Shown in pieces: positions 34,293 through 43,752 of a DNA stretch of 64,000 nt. Each line of letters opens with the position of its first letter. The stretch's first letter is position 1. The position numbers and the translations under genes were made by a program. The notes under the pieces are model-generated. The model was given only the letters and a program-made list of their open reading frames with translations, ran no database searches and had not been told where the DNA came from. Source of the stretch: Chitinophagaceae bacterium (lineage in GTDB: Bacteria > Bacteroidota > Bacteroidia > Chitinophagales > Chitinophagaceae); assembly GCA_019638615.1 (NCBI GenBank), contig JAHBTL010000018.1, positions 1 through 64,000 on the forward strand. Direction: 5' to 3'.

Positions 34293-37200
34293 TTAAAGGC
34301 CCAGGTTAACACCAAAAATGAACTTGCGCGACACCGGGTAAAATCCGCCGAAGTCTATGCCTATATCTCTCGGCGAACCATTGCTCACTTCAGGATCGAG
34401 CCCGCTGTACCGGGTGAACGTTAAAAGGTTATATCCCTGCACATATACGCGTAGCTTGCTGATACCTTTTATGTTTAAGAAATTATATCCTAACTGAAGA
34501 TTTTTCAGGCGCACATAAGAGCCGTCTTCCACAAAAAAGGAGGAAGGTCTGTCATCGCCCAGGCTTCTCCTGTCGTAGATGGGAAGCTTGGCGTCCCTGT
34601 TATCGGGCGTCCAGGTATCCAAAGATCCTTCACCCAAAAAGCCGGGCCATTCGGAAGCTGTTCGCCAGTAATTGAATATCTTATTACCAACAACTCCCTG
34701 GAAAAATATACCGAGGTCGAAATTGCCGTAATATAAATTTACATTCAGCCCGAAGTTGAATGTAGGATGCGGGCTGCCGATATAGGTGCGATCCTCATCG
34801 TTGATCACACCATCTTTATTAAGGTCTTTAAACTTAAAATGACCAACGCCGGTAGCGGTAGTATAGCCGGCCTGTGTGGCATGATTCAGGATGTCGGCAG
34901 TATCCTGGAAAATACCTTCATATTCATACCCGTAAAAGCTGGAAACGGGGCGACCTACTTCTGAACGGGTAAGATTGGTTTGCCTTGCATACAATCCGCC
35001 CAACAAGAAAGATTTGGGATCGCCATCAATATACTTCACATTGTTTTTGTAGGTACCAAGGTTAAAGTTCACATCATATTTGATCAACCCCTTGTCAGGC
35101 CCACGATAGCCCAACTCAATTTCAATACCTTTGTTGGTGAACTTCATGATATTTTGAACCGGCGCTATAGCGTCTCCCTGCAAACCAGTAACAACCGGGG
35201 TATACAGCAAATCATCGGTCAGCCTGTTATACCAGCTAAACCCTATCGTCAGCCTGTTGTTGAATAAAGCGGCATCGAAGCCGATATTGGTGGTTTTATT
35301 GACTTCCCAATGCAGCAGGGGATTTCCTATTTGCGATAATGCGGCTCCTATATTTGCTGCATTGTTAGCTCCTGCCAAATCATAATAGGTATAATTGGGA
35401 TTGGTATAATAGAGATAATATACCCTGTCTGCCTCTACGTTGTCGTTACCCGATTGCCCTACAGCGGCCCTGAGCTTCAGATCGTTGATCCAGGTAATAT
35501 CCTGCATGAATTTTTCACTGCTGATCCTCCAGCCCGCAGAATAGGAATAAAATACGCCATATCTTTTTTCGGGTGTGAACCTGGAGGTACCGTCACGCCG
35601 TACTACCAGCCCGAGCAGGTATTTATCGCTGTATGCATAGTTAATGCTGGCAATTTGCGAAATAAGGCTGTTTTTTCCAACGCCGCCGTATTGAGCGATA
35701 GAGCTCAGGTTTCTGCGGCCTGTTCCGTATATCTGGTAACCGAAAGTATTATACAACAAGCTGTCGCCGCCACCGCCAACTATACGCGAATTATACTCTG
35801 AGGCCTCGTACGCTACAAAGGCATTTAATTTATGGTCGCCGGCAAACTTTATATCATACGAAAGCTTCATGGTATTACGCCATTCGATACCATATCCAGA
35901 TGATTCATAAAACTGATCAAATTGATTGGAATAAGCTTCCTGCGGGTACGGAACGAGGTAACTATGGCTCTGGTAAGGACTATAATCAATATTGATTTTG
36001 TTCTGAAATACAAGCCCCTTTACAGGCTCTATTTCTCCATAGGCGGAAGCCAGCAGCCTGGCCGAATATCCTTTACCGCTCTGGCTTTGTACCCTGCTTG
36101 TTACCGGGTTGCCCCCGCCCAGCTCAGAGGCTCCTTTTGTTCCCGCCAGGTTTCCGGCAATATCATATACAGGCATCAAGGAAGACATTCCATAAATACC
36201 GGCTACTACATTTTGGTCGGTGTGACCGCTGACGCTGTTGTTCTGGCTATAAGCAAATTGCATGTTTTCCCCCACACGCAGCCAGGGTTTTATTTTAAAC
36301 TCAGTATTTACCCGTAAAGAATACCGCCTGAAATAGGAATGAAGCAAGGTTCCTTTATTGTCGAGATAATTAAAGCCAAGCACATAGTTGCTCTTGTCGG
36401 TAGCGCCGCTCAATGTAAGCTGATGGCTTTGTGTGAACGCCGGTTTAAATACTTCTTTCCACCAGTTAGTGCCCTGTTTATTGGTTCGGAGGATCCGGTA
36501 ATCGTTCAGGCTATAACGGGAAGCATCAGCACGCGGATCACCCTCGGCAACGCCCAGGTTCGTGGCGCCGCCTGTTTGTTCTACAACATAATCGGGCAAA
36601 ACCGGTGCAGATCCATTGCCATATAAAGACGAAGTGGGTGTTTGTCCGGCATTTTTATACGATTGCCACAAAGCATCTGTGTATTGCTGCGGCGTCATCA
36701 TTTTCGGGAATTTTATCATTACTTCCGTACCCGCATATCCATTGTATTCCAGGCGTGGCGACCCGCTTTTGCCTCGTTTGGTTGTAATCACAATAACACC
36801 ATTCGATCCCCTTGCACCATACAAAGCGGTATTGGCAGCATCTTTCAACACGGTAATGGTTTCAATGTCGTTGGGATTCACCAGGTTCAAGCCTCCCTTT
36901 GTTTGTATCCCGTCAATAACATACAACGGATCATTATCGCCAAAGGTTCCAATGCCTCTTATGCGCACCACCTGCTCATTACCCGGACCGCCCTGTTCGT
37001 TGATGGTAACACCGGCAACGCGACCCTGTAATACAGAAGTTACATCTGCCACGGGTGTTTTCGCAATCACGTCAGAAGAAATAGTAGATACCGCGCCTGT
37101 AACATCGCGCTTTGACTGCCTTGAGTAGCCCGTTACCACTACTTCGCTGAGCGAGCTGCTGGTTTCCTTTAATTCAAAGTCAATGGCTACTGTTTGCCCG

Positions 37201-37847
37201 TCACCAACAGTAACCGTGCGTTCCGCGTTTTGAAAACCGATCGCGGACACCTGTACATTGTACCTGCCCGGTTTTATACCGGTAATTATAAATGTCCCAT
37301 TCATGTCGGCCGATACACCCTTATCTGTACCTACCAGCAATATGCTTGCCCCACCCAACGGATCCCCTTTTTCGTCTACCACTTTACCTTTGATAGCGCC
37401 ATCGACCATTACACTTACAGCTTCTTCATTCAAACTGCCTGAAGTATCTTCTGTTTCGAATATGACTATATTGTTTTTGACCAGCCTGAAACCAAGCCTG
37501 GTGCCGGTTAGTGCTGTTTCAATTACTTTTTTTACTGAATACGATCCGGGAGAAAGATTAACAGGATCGTATCCTTCTATCTGCCTGTTGTTGTAAGCAA
37601 ACCGGAAGTCCGTTTTGTTTTCAATTTTTTTGAATACCTTTTTCAGCGATTCATTTTTGAACTCCAGCCGGATCGTCGTTTCCTCCAGGCTTTGCCCAAT
37701 GCTGGTGTTGGCCTTCAGCAACTGAAGCCCGCTGCAAAAAATAACGACAAACAGTGAAGTCATCTTCATAAGCCACGATTTACAGTTAATTTGGCTGGCC
37801 GCGCAGGCATATCTTATCCGCCCTGCAGCCGGAACTTTAAATTTCAT
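34293..37847 (-). CDS. SusC/RagA-family TonB-dependent glycan transporter
   Basis: A 1,184-residue outer-membrane receptor. Order: signal region to about 52, a secretin/TonB N-terminal (STN) domain at about 60-115 (LKKVFKKIENKTDFRFAYNN), a CarboxypepD_reg domain at about 152-235, a plug from about 240 (VVVTGYSRQSKRDVTG to NGVIVITTKRGKSG), and a long beta-barrel to the C-terminus. The STN domain fits control by the FecR and sigma factor genes directly upstream (trans-envelope signalling). Substrate oligosaccharides are pulled in at the expense of TonB/proton motive force. Confidence 0.95.
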   Translation of the reverse strand: MKFKVPAAGRIRYACAASQINCKSWLMKMTSLFVVIFCSGLQLLKANTSIGQSLEETTIRLEFKNESLKKVFKKIENKTDFRFAYNNRQIEGYDPVNLSPGSYSVKKVIETALTGTRLGFRLVKNNIVIFETEDTSGSLNEEAVSVMVDGAIKGKVVDEKGDPLGGASILLVGTDKGVSADMNGTFIITGIKPGRYNVQVSAIGFQNAERTVTVGDGQTVAIDFELKETSSSLSEVVVTGYSRQSKRDVTGAVSTISSDVIAKTPVADVTSVLQGRVAGVTINEQGGPGNEQVVRIRGIGTFGDNDPLYVIDGIQTKGGLNLVNPNDIETITVLKDAANTALYGARGSNGVIVITTKRGKSGSPRLEYNGYAGTEVMIKFPKMMTPQQYTDALWQSYKNAGQTPTSSLYGNGSAPVLPDYVVEQTGGATNLGVAEGDPRADASRYSLNDYRILRTNKQGTNWWKEVFKPAFTQSHQLTLSGATDKSNYVLGFNYLDNKGTLLHSYFRRYSLRVNTEFKIKPWLRVGENMQFAYSQNNSVSGHTDQNVVAGIYGMSSLMPVYDIAGNLAGTKGASELGGGNPVTSRVQSQSGKGYSARLLASAYGEIEPVKGLVFQNKINIDYSPYQSHSYLVPYPQEAYSNQFDQFYESSGYGIEWRNTMKLSYDIKFAGDHKLNAFVAYEASEYNSRIVGGGGDSLLYNTFGYQIYGTGRRNLSSIAQYGGVGKNSLISQIASINYAYSDKYLLGLVVRRDGTSRFTPEKRYGVFYSYSAGWRISSEKFMQDITWINDLKLRAAVGQSGNDNVEADRVYYLYYTNPNYTYYDLAGANNAANIGAALSQIGNPLLHWEVNKTTNIGFDAALFNNRLTIGFSWYNRLTDDLLYTPVVTGLQGDAIAPVQNIMKFTNKGIEIELGYRGPDKGLIKYDVNFNLGTYKNNVKYIDGDPKSFLLGGLYARQTNLTRSEVGRPVSSFYGYEYEGIFQDTADILNHATQAGYTTATGVGHFKFKDLNKDGVINDEDRTYIGSPHPTFNFGLNVNLYYGNFDLGIFFQGVVGNKIFNYWRTASEWPGFLGEGSLDTWTPDNRDAKLPIYDRRSLGDDRPSSFFVEDGSYVRLKNLQLGYNFLNIKGISKLRVYVQGYNLLTFTRYSGLDPEVSNGSPRDIGIDFGGFYPVSRKFIFGVNLGL

Positions 37848-37996
37848 AGTTTTGAAATGTTTTAGATAGTTACCCTTAATTGTTTAAAACACACAAATAC
37901 ATCCCGGCTGCAACCCGGGGTGTACTTTTTTACCAGACCTACGGACCGCTGTAACGCCTGCAGGCGCCATATATGAGCACGTATTGATCATCTGTT

Positions 37997-39028
37997 CTAC
38001 TCACAACCTTTTCCATCTATTGTTATCATGTTATTGGTGATGGTATATGTTGCCCTGGTTACACCGCATACTACTTCCATCATTTCCTGAACAGTGTCAT
38101 CTTCCGAAAAAGTAGCGGTTACCCGACAATCCGCAAGTCGCTCATTAACAAACGTCATTTTCATTCCGTACCGTTCTTCTATTAAAAGAGCAACTTCTTT
38201 CAGTGTAACATCATTCAGGAAAAACTCAGCGGGCTTCCAGCTCATTACATTTTGTGTATCAACAACCTTTATCACCACGTCATTTACCTGCCCGTCCGAT
38301 ACCGACATCTGCTGGCTGGCCGTAAGTACTCCCAGGGCAGCAGTATCGCTCAATACCTGCACTTTACCCCTGGTTACCGTTACCTCTACTGTTTTACCTG
38401 CCGGTTCTGTTTTAATATTAAACGCAGTTCCCAGCACTTTAACGGTTATCTGTCCCGCGTGTACATAAAAAGGCTTCCCTGCAATATGCCGCACATCAAA
38501 AAAAGCTTCTCCTTCCAGGTATACATCGCGACGTTTGTCGCCAAACACAGGGGGATAGTTTAAACGGGCAGCAGTATTTAAAGTAACAGTACTGCCATCG
38601 GGCAGGTGAATTACCTGGCGTTTTACCTGTGGTTGCTCCGGCTGGCCGGCAACAGTAGACTGCACCAGGTCATCCTGTTGCCTTTTTCGGTTACCCAAAA
38701 AATAAAAGCCAACCGCTGCACTTATTATAATAAAAAGAACTGCCGCCGCGCTTTTTAAAAAAAGCCGGTTCTTTCGTGTAGCAGTTTTAATCAGGTGTTC
38801 CGTTTGCTGCTGACTGCTCACAATAGCCTTATACATCTTCTTCCAGTCTACATCAAAATGCTGCTCATTGTTGCGAAGCGTATCCCATATCATCTTCATC
38901 CGCTCGTCTAATGCAGGCTCAGCTTCTGCTTTTTGCAAAAGCTTCACCAGCTCTCTTACTTCTTCAGGAGTACATTCCTTTCCCAGATATTTTTCAAATA
39001 ATTCATTAATCCTGTCCGACTCACGCAT
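37997..39028 (-). CDS. FecR-type anti-sigma factor
   Basis: A 343-residue inner-membrane protein. A cytoplasmic N-terminus is followed by one membrane segment at about 89-112 (LFLKSAAAVLFIIISAAVG) and a periplasmic FecR domain with VIHLPDGSTVTLNTAARLNY and RDVYLEGEAFFDV, then a DUF4974-type C-terminal domain. It binds the ECF sigma factor until the SusC N-terminal domain signals glycan binding. It starts 86 bases after the sigma gene. Confidence 0.93.
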   Translation of the reverse strand: MRESDRINELFEKYLGKECTPEEVRELVKLLQKAEAEPALDERMKMIWDTLRNNEQHFDVDWKKMYKAIVSSQQQTEHLIKTATRKNRLFLKSAAAVLFIIISAAVGFYFLGNRKRQQDDLVQSTVAGQPEQPQVKRQVIHLPDGSTVTLNTAARLNYPPVFGDKRRDVYLEGEAFFDVRHIAGKPFYVHAGQITVKVLGTAFNIKTEPAGKTVEVTVTRGKVQVLSDTAALGVLTASQQMSVSDGQVNDVVIKVVDTQNVMSWKPAEFFLNDVTLKEVALLIEERYGMKMTFVNERLADCRVTATFSEDDTVQEMMEVVCGVTRATYTITNNMITIDGKGCE

Positions 39029-39114
39029 ATAACATTGTTAAACCGGCATATTATTTCGGTTACAGGAGGCAAGACACATGAAAAAGAAACAGGGACTAAT
39101 GGCAGTTGATTTTT

Positions 39115-39699
39115 TTACAGAAAATTCTTTACGCCGGAGGAAAGGCTTGTCATCAGTAGCAAAATACCGTTTTTACCAAGATATTTACGGATGAAACGCA
39201 GGGTTTCTACCAGATGATTCTTAACCGTATTGCGTGAAATATTGAGTTGCCGGGCTATTTCAATGTGGTTCAGGCCTTCATTACGGCTTAACCGGTATAC
39301 CTGTTTGCGCTGGGGAGATAACAGTGTAATGGCTTTTTCCAATAACTCGTCGCATTCGGAAACCGCCTGCTTTTCCTCTACATTATTATTAAGGGAAACT
39401 GCCGCGCTCAGCTCTATTTCGCGTAACAGCTTTTTGTCGTAGTTGGCCTTACGCAGGTAATTCAGCGTTTTATTGCGGGCAACAGCGAAAATATAAGCAT
39501 CAGGATTATCAATCTTATCAAGCTCCAGCCTGTTAAGCCATAATTTCAGGAAAACTTCCTGGGTTATTTCTTCTGCCACGTAGCGCGAATGGGTGATGGC
39601 CAAAACATACCCGAACAGGCGACTCTTGTACACATCAAACAAAAGCATAAAACTTTGCTCGCCAGCGCATTTTCGGGTTGACAGAAACATAAACGGCAA
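39115..39699 (-). CDS. ECF RNA polymerase sigma factor (Bacteroidota type)
   Basis: A 194-residue sigma-70 family factor. Region 2 is at about 18-85 (YKSRLFGYVLAITHSRYVAEEITQEVFLKLWLNR) and region 4 at about 125-180 (LSPQRKQVYRLSRNEGLNHIEIARQLNISRNTVKNHL). It drives the FecR-SusC-SusD operon downstream. The first gene of the locus; no promoter motif was confidently found in the 100 bases before it. Confidence 0.93.
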   Translation of the reverse strand: MPFMFLSTRKCAGEQSFMLLFDVYKSRLFGYVLAITHSRYVAEEITQEVFLKLWLNRLELDKIDNPDAYIFAVARNKTLNYLRKANYDKKLLREIELSAAVSLNNNVEEKQAVSECDELLEKAITLLSPQRKQVYRLSRNEGLNHIEIARQLNISRNTVKNHLVETLRFIRKYLGKNGILLLMTSLSSGVKNFL

Positions 39700-39803
39700 T
39701 CGTTATTAAGTGTATAATTAACACTAAAAATAAGTAAATTTTATTTTCCGTCAAAAAAGAAATTAAATGCTGCTTTTACAACCTGCGCTTCTGCCTGCCA
39801 TAT

Positions 39804-40214
39804 CTATCCCCCGTAATACTCCACATATATCTGTGGTGTTTCATATAATTTGATGCAATGCAATTGAACGCCTGCCGGCAAGCGGTTCACCAATTGCTTC
39901 CATATACCAACGGCGAGATTTTCTGTTGAGCAAAATTGCCCTTTCATAAAATCCACATCTTCATTCAGGTTTAAATGATCCAGTTTTTCCAGCACAAATT
40001 CATTAATTAAGATGCTCAGCTTTTTTACATCCATAATAAAGCCGGTTTCCGGGTCGGGGTTGCCCTTTACGGTTACATACAGATCATAATTATGCCCATG
40101 CCAGTTTTCATTGGCGCATTTTCCAAAAACTTCTTCATTTTTTTCAACACTCCATGCCGCATTGTATAATTTATGCGCCGCGTTAAAGTGCTCTATACGG
40201 GTAAGATATACCAT
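39804..40214 (-). CDS. QueD/PTPS-family protein, copy 2
   Basis: A 136-residue paralogue of the queD-like gene at 28263-28676. It keeps His 14, Cys 33, His 39 and His 41 (FNAAHKL, FGKCANENWHGHNY) and YETPQIYVEYYG at the end, so it should be an active pterin enzyme. The two copies agree at roughly 45 percent of positions by eye, so they are old paralogues. The ATG at 40214 fits the family better than the one at 40235. It sits 105 bases upstream of the sigma factor gene. Role in queuosine or another pterin pathway is undecided. Confidence 0.85.
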   Translation of the reverse strand: MVYLTRIEHFNAAHKLYNAAWSVEKNEEVFGKCANENWHGHNYDLYVTVKGNPDPETGFIMDVKKLSILINEFVLEKLDHLNLNEDVDFMKGQFCSTENLAVGIWKQLVNRLPAGVQLHCIKLYETPQIYVEYYGG

Positions 40215-40361
40215 TCCTGCTCCGGATTTTTGCAAAGGTAGCGCATTGTTTTAAGAAGTAAAATTGTCGCAGTTGAATAGGTTAGGCATGTATAATATGA
40301 TAGTAGAAATTATGAGCCTGGTTTTACACAAAATTGAATTATACAGCGAATTAGATATTTG

Positions 40362-41147
40362 CTAACTCTTAAATGACCTCATAAAATAGCGATGGCTTAA
40401 TATTGAAAATATAATAAAATACAATATGCTGAACAGCTCATGTTGCGGAAAAATACCGAACATTTTAAGTGTTATCCAATTAGGTGGACTTACAGTTGAA
40501 TAATTATAGGAATATGGGAAGTAATTAATTTGTTCAGATCTTCCCTGGTATAATGCCACCCATATTATTCCACACAAAACCGCTATGCTGATGGGAATAA
40601 TCATGTTTTTAAAACGTAAGCTTAACCAAAAATGAATAGCGACTATCCCAAGCGATGCAATAAATGAATGAAAGCATATACTCAGCAACAATAGATAATC
40701 AGGGACATAAGTTGTCAACTGTAGCTCTGGCTTTATAAGCCCCACCATAAAACCACATCCTATCCAAATTGGAATATAGAGAATGTAAAACATTATAATA
40801 AAAAGAAGTAGTGCGGTTAGCTTACTGAAATAAACATAATTTTTTGAAACAGGAAGTGTAAAAACGTGCTTCCAGGTATTGTTTTTATGTTCAATATTCA
40901 AAAAAAGGCAAGTCAGTAATACAACAAAAAATGGCATATATAAAAAGCCCAATCCTTTCGATGACATTTCTGTAAAATCCTCCCAGGGGTTGTGCCCTTG
41001 TTGTGGAACTAAATGCTTCCATTTGCTTAAAAAGACAAATGATACAAATGCTGGCATAAAACCTGCGCCAAGAATTACCAGCCACCAGGCAAATGTTTTC
41101 TTTGACTTTAAAAATTCTGTGCTAATAACCTTTATTATGTTCTGCAT
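40362..41147 (-). CDS. ABC-2-type transporter permease
   Basis: A 261-residue membrane protein with about six hydrophobic segments, the ABC-2 type permease pattern seen in lantibiotic and bacitracin export or immunity systems. Its start codon directly follows the stop codon of the ATPase gene with no gap, so it is the membrane half of that transporter. The substrate is unknown. Confidence 0.82.
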   Translation of the reverse strand: MQNIIKVISTEFLKSKKTFAWWLVILGAGFMPAFVSFVFLSKWKHLVPQQGHNPWEDFTEMSSKGLGFLYMPFFVVLLTCLFLNIEHKNNTWKHVFTLPVSKNYVYFSKLTALLLFIIMFYILYIPIWIGCGFMVGLIKPELQLTTYVPDYLLLLSICFHSFIASLGIVAIHFWLSLRFKNMIIPISIAVLCGIIWVALYQGRSEQINYFPYSYNYSTVSPPNWITLKMFGIFPQHELFSILYFIIFSILSHRYFMRSFKS

Positions 41148-42053
41148 TTAGTTTTTGGTTATTTCTAAAAAAATATTTTCAAGATCTTTATCCACTACCT
41201 GCATCCTATATACGTCAATACTGCTTTCAACAAGTATCCTGCATATAGTAGCAATTTGCTCCTTGTTTTGATAGCGGAGCCCTATATGAGAGTTTTCTGA
41301 AAATGTAGAAGGATATTTTCTGGCGAGCATGTCAAGAGATTTTTGATTGTCACTTGTTTCAATGTGAATAGTTGCTGAATTGTTCTGCAACTCTTTAAGG
41401 TCGTTGTACCTGCCTTGAAAAACCATTTCCCCTTTACTTAAAACGCCTACATGAGTTACGATTTTTTCGATTTCAGACAGTAAATGGCTTGACAAAAAAA
41501 TTGTAATGCCATTTTCTTTATTGAGCTTTAATAACAATTCTCTGATTTCTATGATTCCATTAGGGTCCAGTCCATTTACTGGTTCATCCAATATCACTAA
41601 TTCAGGTTCCGTAATCAATGCAATAGCGAGCCCTAAGCGTTGCTTCATTCCTAACGAGTATTCTCTTACTTTTCTTTGAGATGCTGGTTTTAAGTCAACC
41701 AATTGAAGAACTTTGTCAATACGGTTTTTGCTTGCATTCCTAATTCTTCTTGTAATTTCTAAATTGTCAAAACCAGACAGATGTTCATACAATGACGGCT
41801 GTTCGATTAGCGAACCGATTTTTGAAAAAATACTAATCCTGTCAGCTTGAAGATTTTGCCCGAATAGCTTTATTTTGTCTTTTTTACTTGGCAAAAGCCC
41901 CAGGAGTAGTCTAATAGTTGTTGTTTTACCAGAACCGTTTGGTCCAAGAAAACCATAGATGGAACCTTCCTTAACATTAAGGTTAATACCTTTTAAAACA
42001 GCCTCTCCTTTATTAAAAGAAAAGTCAAGGTTTTGGGTTTCTATTAAAGTCAT
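41148..42053 (-). CDS. ABC transporter ATP-binding protein
   Basis: A 301-residue ATPase starting at the ATG at 42053 (the longer frame to 42101 adds no conserved sequence). Walker A GPNGSGKTT lies at 37-45, the signature YSLGMKQR near 138-145 and Walker B LVILDEP near 158-164. This is the BcrA/CcmA-type single-domain exporter ATPase. It pairs with the permease downstream. Confidence 0.92.
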   Translation of the reverse strand: MTLIETQNLDFSFNKGEAVLKGINLNVKEGSIYGFLGPNGSGKTTTIRLLLGLLPSKKDKIKLFGQNLQADRISIFSKIGSLIEQPSLYEHLSGFDNLEITRRIRNASKNRIDKVLQLVDLKPASQRKVREYSLGMKQRLGLAIALITEPELVILDEPVNGLDPNGIIEIRELLLKLNKENGITIFLSSHLLSEIEKIVTHVGVLSKGEMVFQGRYNDLKELQNNSATIHIETSDNQKSLDMLARKYPSTFSENSHIGLRYQNKEQIATICRILVESSIDVYRMQVVDKDLENIFLEITKN

Positions 42054-42122
42054 GAGGTTGTAAGTTTGATAGTGGAAGGGATTACACTGACGCCTAAACA
42101 CTACGCGATTTAAATATCATCT

Positions 42123-42332
42123 TTATTCAATTTCCTTGTATTCTAAAATATCTCCCGGCTGACAATCGAGTGTTTTACAAATTGCATCGAGCGTATCAAA
42201 ACGGACACCTTTTGCTTTACCTGTTTTTAAGATTGATAAATTAACTGTGGTTAAACCAACACGCTGGGAAAGCTCTTTTAATGACATTTTTCGTTTTGCC
42301 ATCATAACGTCTAAATTGACTATGATTGCCAT
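42123..42332 (-). CDS. Cro/CI-type HTH regulator (YozG-like)
   Basis: A 69-residue single-domain repressor, almost only a helix-turn-helix (KMSLKELSQRVGLTTVNLSIL, then DTLDAICKTLDCQPGDILEY). It starts one base after the DUF2975 gene ends; this two-gene unit recurs across Bacteria and Bacteroidota. It probably regulates its own operon, and perhaps the ABC genes 69 bases downstream. Confidence 0.88.
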   Translation of the reverse strand: MAIIVNLDVMMAKRKMSLKELSQRVGLTTVNLSILKTGKAKGVRFDTLDAICKTLDCQPGDILEYKEIE

Positions 42333-42333
42333 G

Positions 42334-42882
42334 CTAAATAAATTTTTCGTTTTCAGCCTTTACAAATAGCGCCTTGTTTACAAACTGCTTTACCGTCCAG
42401 AGCATCGCAGCTAACAAAAAATACATTGTCTGTGGTTCCTTAACAACTATAATATTTGTGATAAACCTGGCCAGTAAATGTAGCTTTCCAATAATGCCTG
42501 CTTCGCTTACTTCTTTGATCTGAATATTGTTGTAGTTGCTGTACCCCAGCTTTATTACTCCTAAAATTGCAAGCACAATACAGGATACAATTATTTTATC
42601 AAGCACAACAATACATTCCTTGTCAAAAAACCCTGTCTGGTTGAATTTGCCGAATAGCTTCACCAATAAATAACCAACAAATAAAAAAATAATGTTGTTA
42701 GCAATTTGAACAAGGAACCAGATCAACGGCGTTTGTCCATCGGGAACAACAGTAGAAACTCCGGAAGCGAGGAAAGGTACAAACCAGCGAATGTGATAGA
42801 TCAATGCCACTACAGAAAAATAAATTGCTCCCCATAAAATTATTTTAGTGAGGATAAACTTTTGAACACCAGTCTTATTCAT
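42334..42882 (-). CDS. DUF2975 membrane protein
   Basis: A 182-residue protein with about four hydrophobic segments (for example ILWGAIYFSVVALIYHI, NNIIFLFVGYLLVKLFG and IIVSCIVLAILGVIKLGY) and the GFFDKE segment common to DUF2975. The function is unknown; members are found as operon partners of a small HTH regulator, as here. The ATG at 42882 avoids a poorly supported longer start. A TATATTTG box read leftward (42904-42911) may be its -7 element. Confidence 0.82.
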   Translation of the reverse strand: MNKTGVQKFILTKIILWGAIYFSVVALIYHIRWFVPFLASGVSTVVPDGQTPLIWFLVQIANNIIFLFVGYLLVKLFGKFNQTGFFDKECIVVLDKIIVSCIVLAILGVIKLGYSNYNNIQIKEVSEAGIIGKLHLLARFITNIIVVKEPQTMYFLLAAMLWTVKQFVNKALFVKAENEKFI

Positions 42883-43083
42883 TTTGCATGATTTTAGTAG
42901 CAGCAAATATAAAAAGATATTTAAATTAAATAATTAATAATTATCGTTTTATTTTAAATTATTATACTTTTAATTAGCTTCTTTCTATTTTCATCTATAC
43001 CTTGATTGATCAATGATGTGCCTGCACACCCCATGAAGTGTGATATGGCAACATTTGATCTACGAAATGCTGAAATTTGCCTG

Positions 43084-43743
43084 ATGAATATTTTAATTGT
43101 AGCCGCCACGCCACAGGAAGTGGTCACCACAAGGCAATACCTCGCTGAAAAAAAATATCAGCGAAAAGATTGCAGCGTGCATATTTTGATTACCGGTGTA
43201 GGTCTTACAAATACTACATATTCGCTTACAAAATATTTATCAAAAACAAAGCCCGACCTGGTAATACAGGCAGGTATCGGCGGTAGCTTTCATCCCTTTT
43301 ATCCTCCGGGTTCAGTATATATTATAAACGAAGAAATTTTTGGTGATCTTGGTGTGGAAGAAGGAAGCGAATTCAAAGATGTTTTTGACCTGGGCCTCGC
43401 CGAAAACAGTTTTCCATATGCTGATAAATGGCTTGTAAATCCTAATGCTACCATTCTGAACAAAATAAAATTAAAACAGGTGCGGGGTGTCAGCATCAAC
43501 GAAATAACTACGAATGCAGGCAGAATACATCAGCTCATGGAAAAATATAATGTGATCGTTGAGTCTATGGAAGGAGCGGCATTTCATTATGTATGTTTGC
43601 AGGAGCATATTCCTTTTGTGCAGTTGAGAGCTGTTTCCAATTTTGTGGGAGAGCGTGATAAATCGAGGTGGTTGATAAAAGAAGCCATTGAAAACCTGAA
43701 CCAGGAATTGATCCTGGCTATAAGACCATTACTGTGTTATTAA
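43084..43743 (+). CDS. mqnB: Futalosine hydrolase
   Basis: MqnB cleaves futalosine to dehypoxanthine futalosine, the second step of the futalosine route to menaquinone. The 219-residue product starting at 43084 (MNILIVAATPQEV) belongs to the nucleoside phosphorylase fold. It has ITGVGLTN near 36-43, QAGIGGSF near 62-69 and VESMEGAAFHYVC near 159-171, the last with the ribose-binding Met-Glu. The start at 43006 would add 26 unrelated residues. mqnD follows nine bases later in one operon. Confidence 0.9.
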   Translation: MNILIVAATPQEVVTTRQYLAEKKYQRKDCSVHILITGVGLTNTTYSLTKYLSKTKPDLVIQAGIGGSFHPFYPPGSVYIINEEIFGDLGVEEGSEFKDVFDLGLAENSFPYADKWLVNPNATILNKIKLKQVRGVSINEITTNAGRIHQLMEKYNVIVESMEGAAFHYVCLQEHIPFVQLRAVSNFVGERDKSRWLIKEAIENLNQELILAIRPLLCY

Positions 43744-43752
43744 ATAACTACA

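Noticed and set aside
28263-40214. The two queD genes as a recent target duplication from insertion of the glycan locus
   Set aside because: The proteins differ at more than half of their positions, so any duplication is old.
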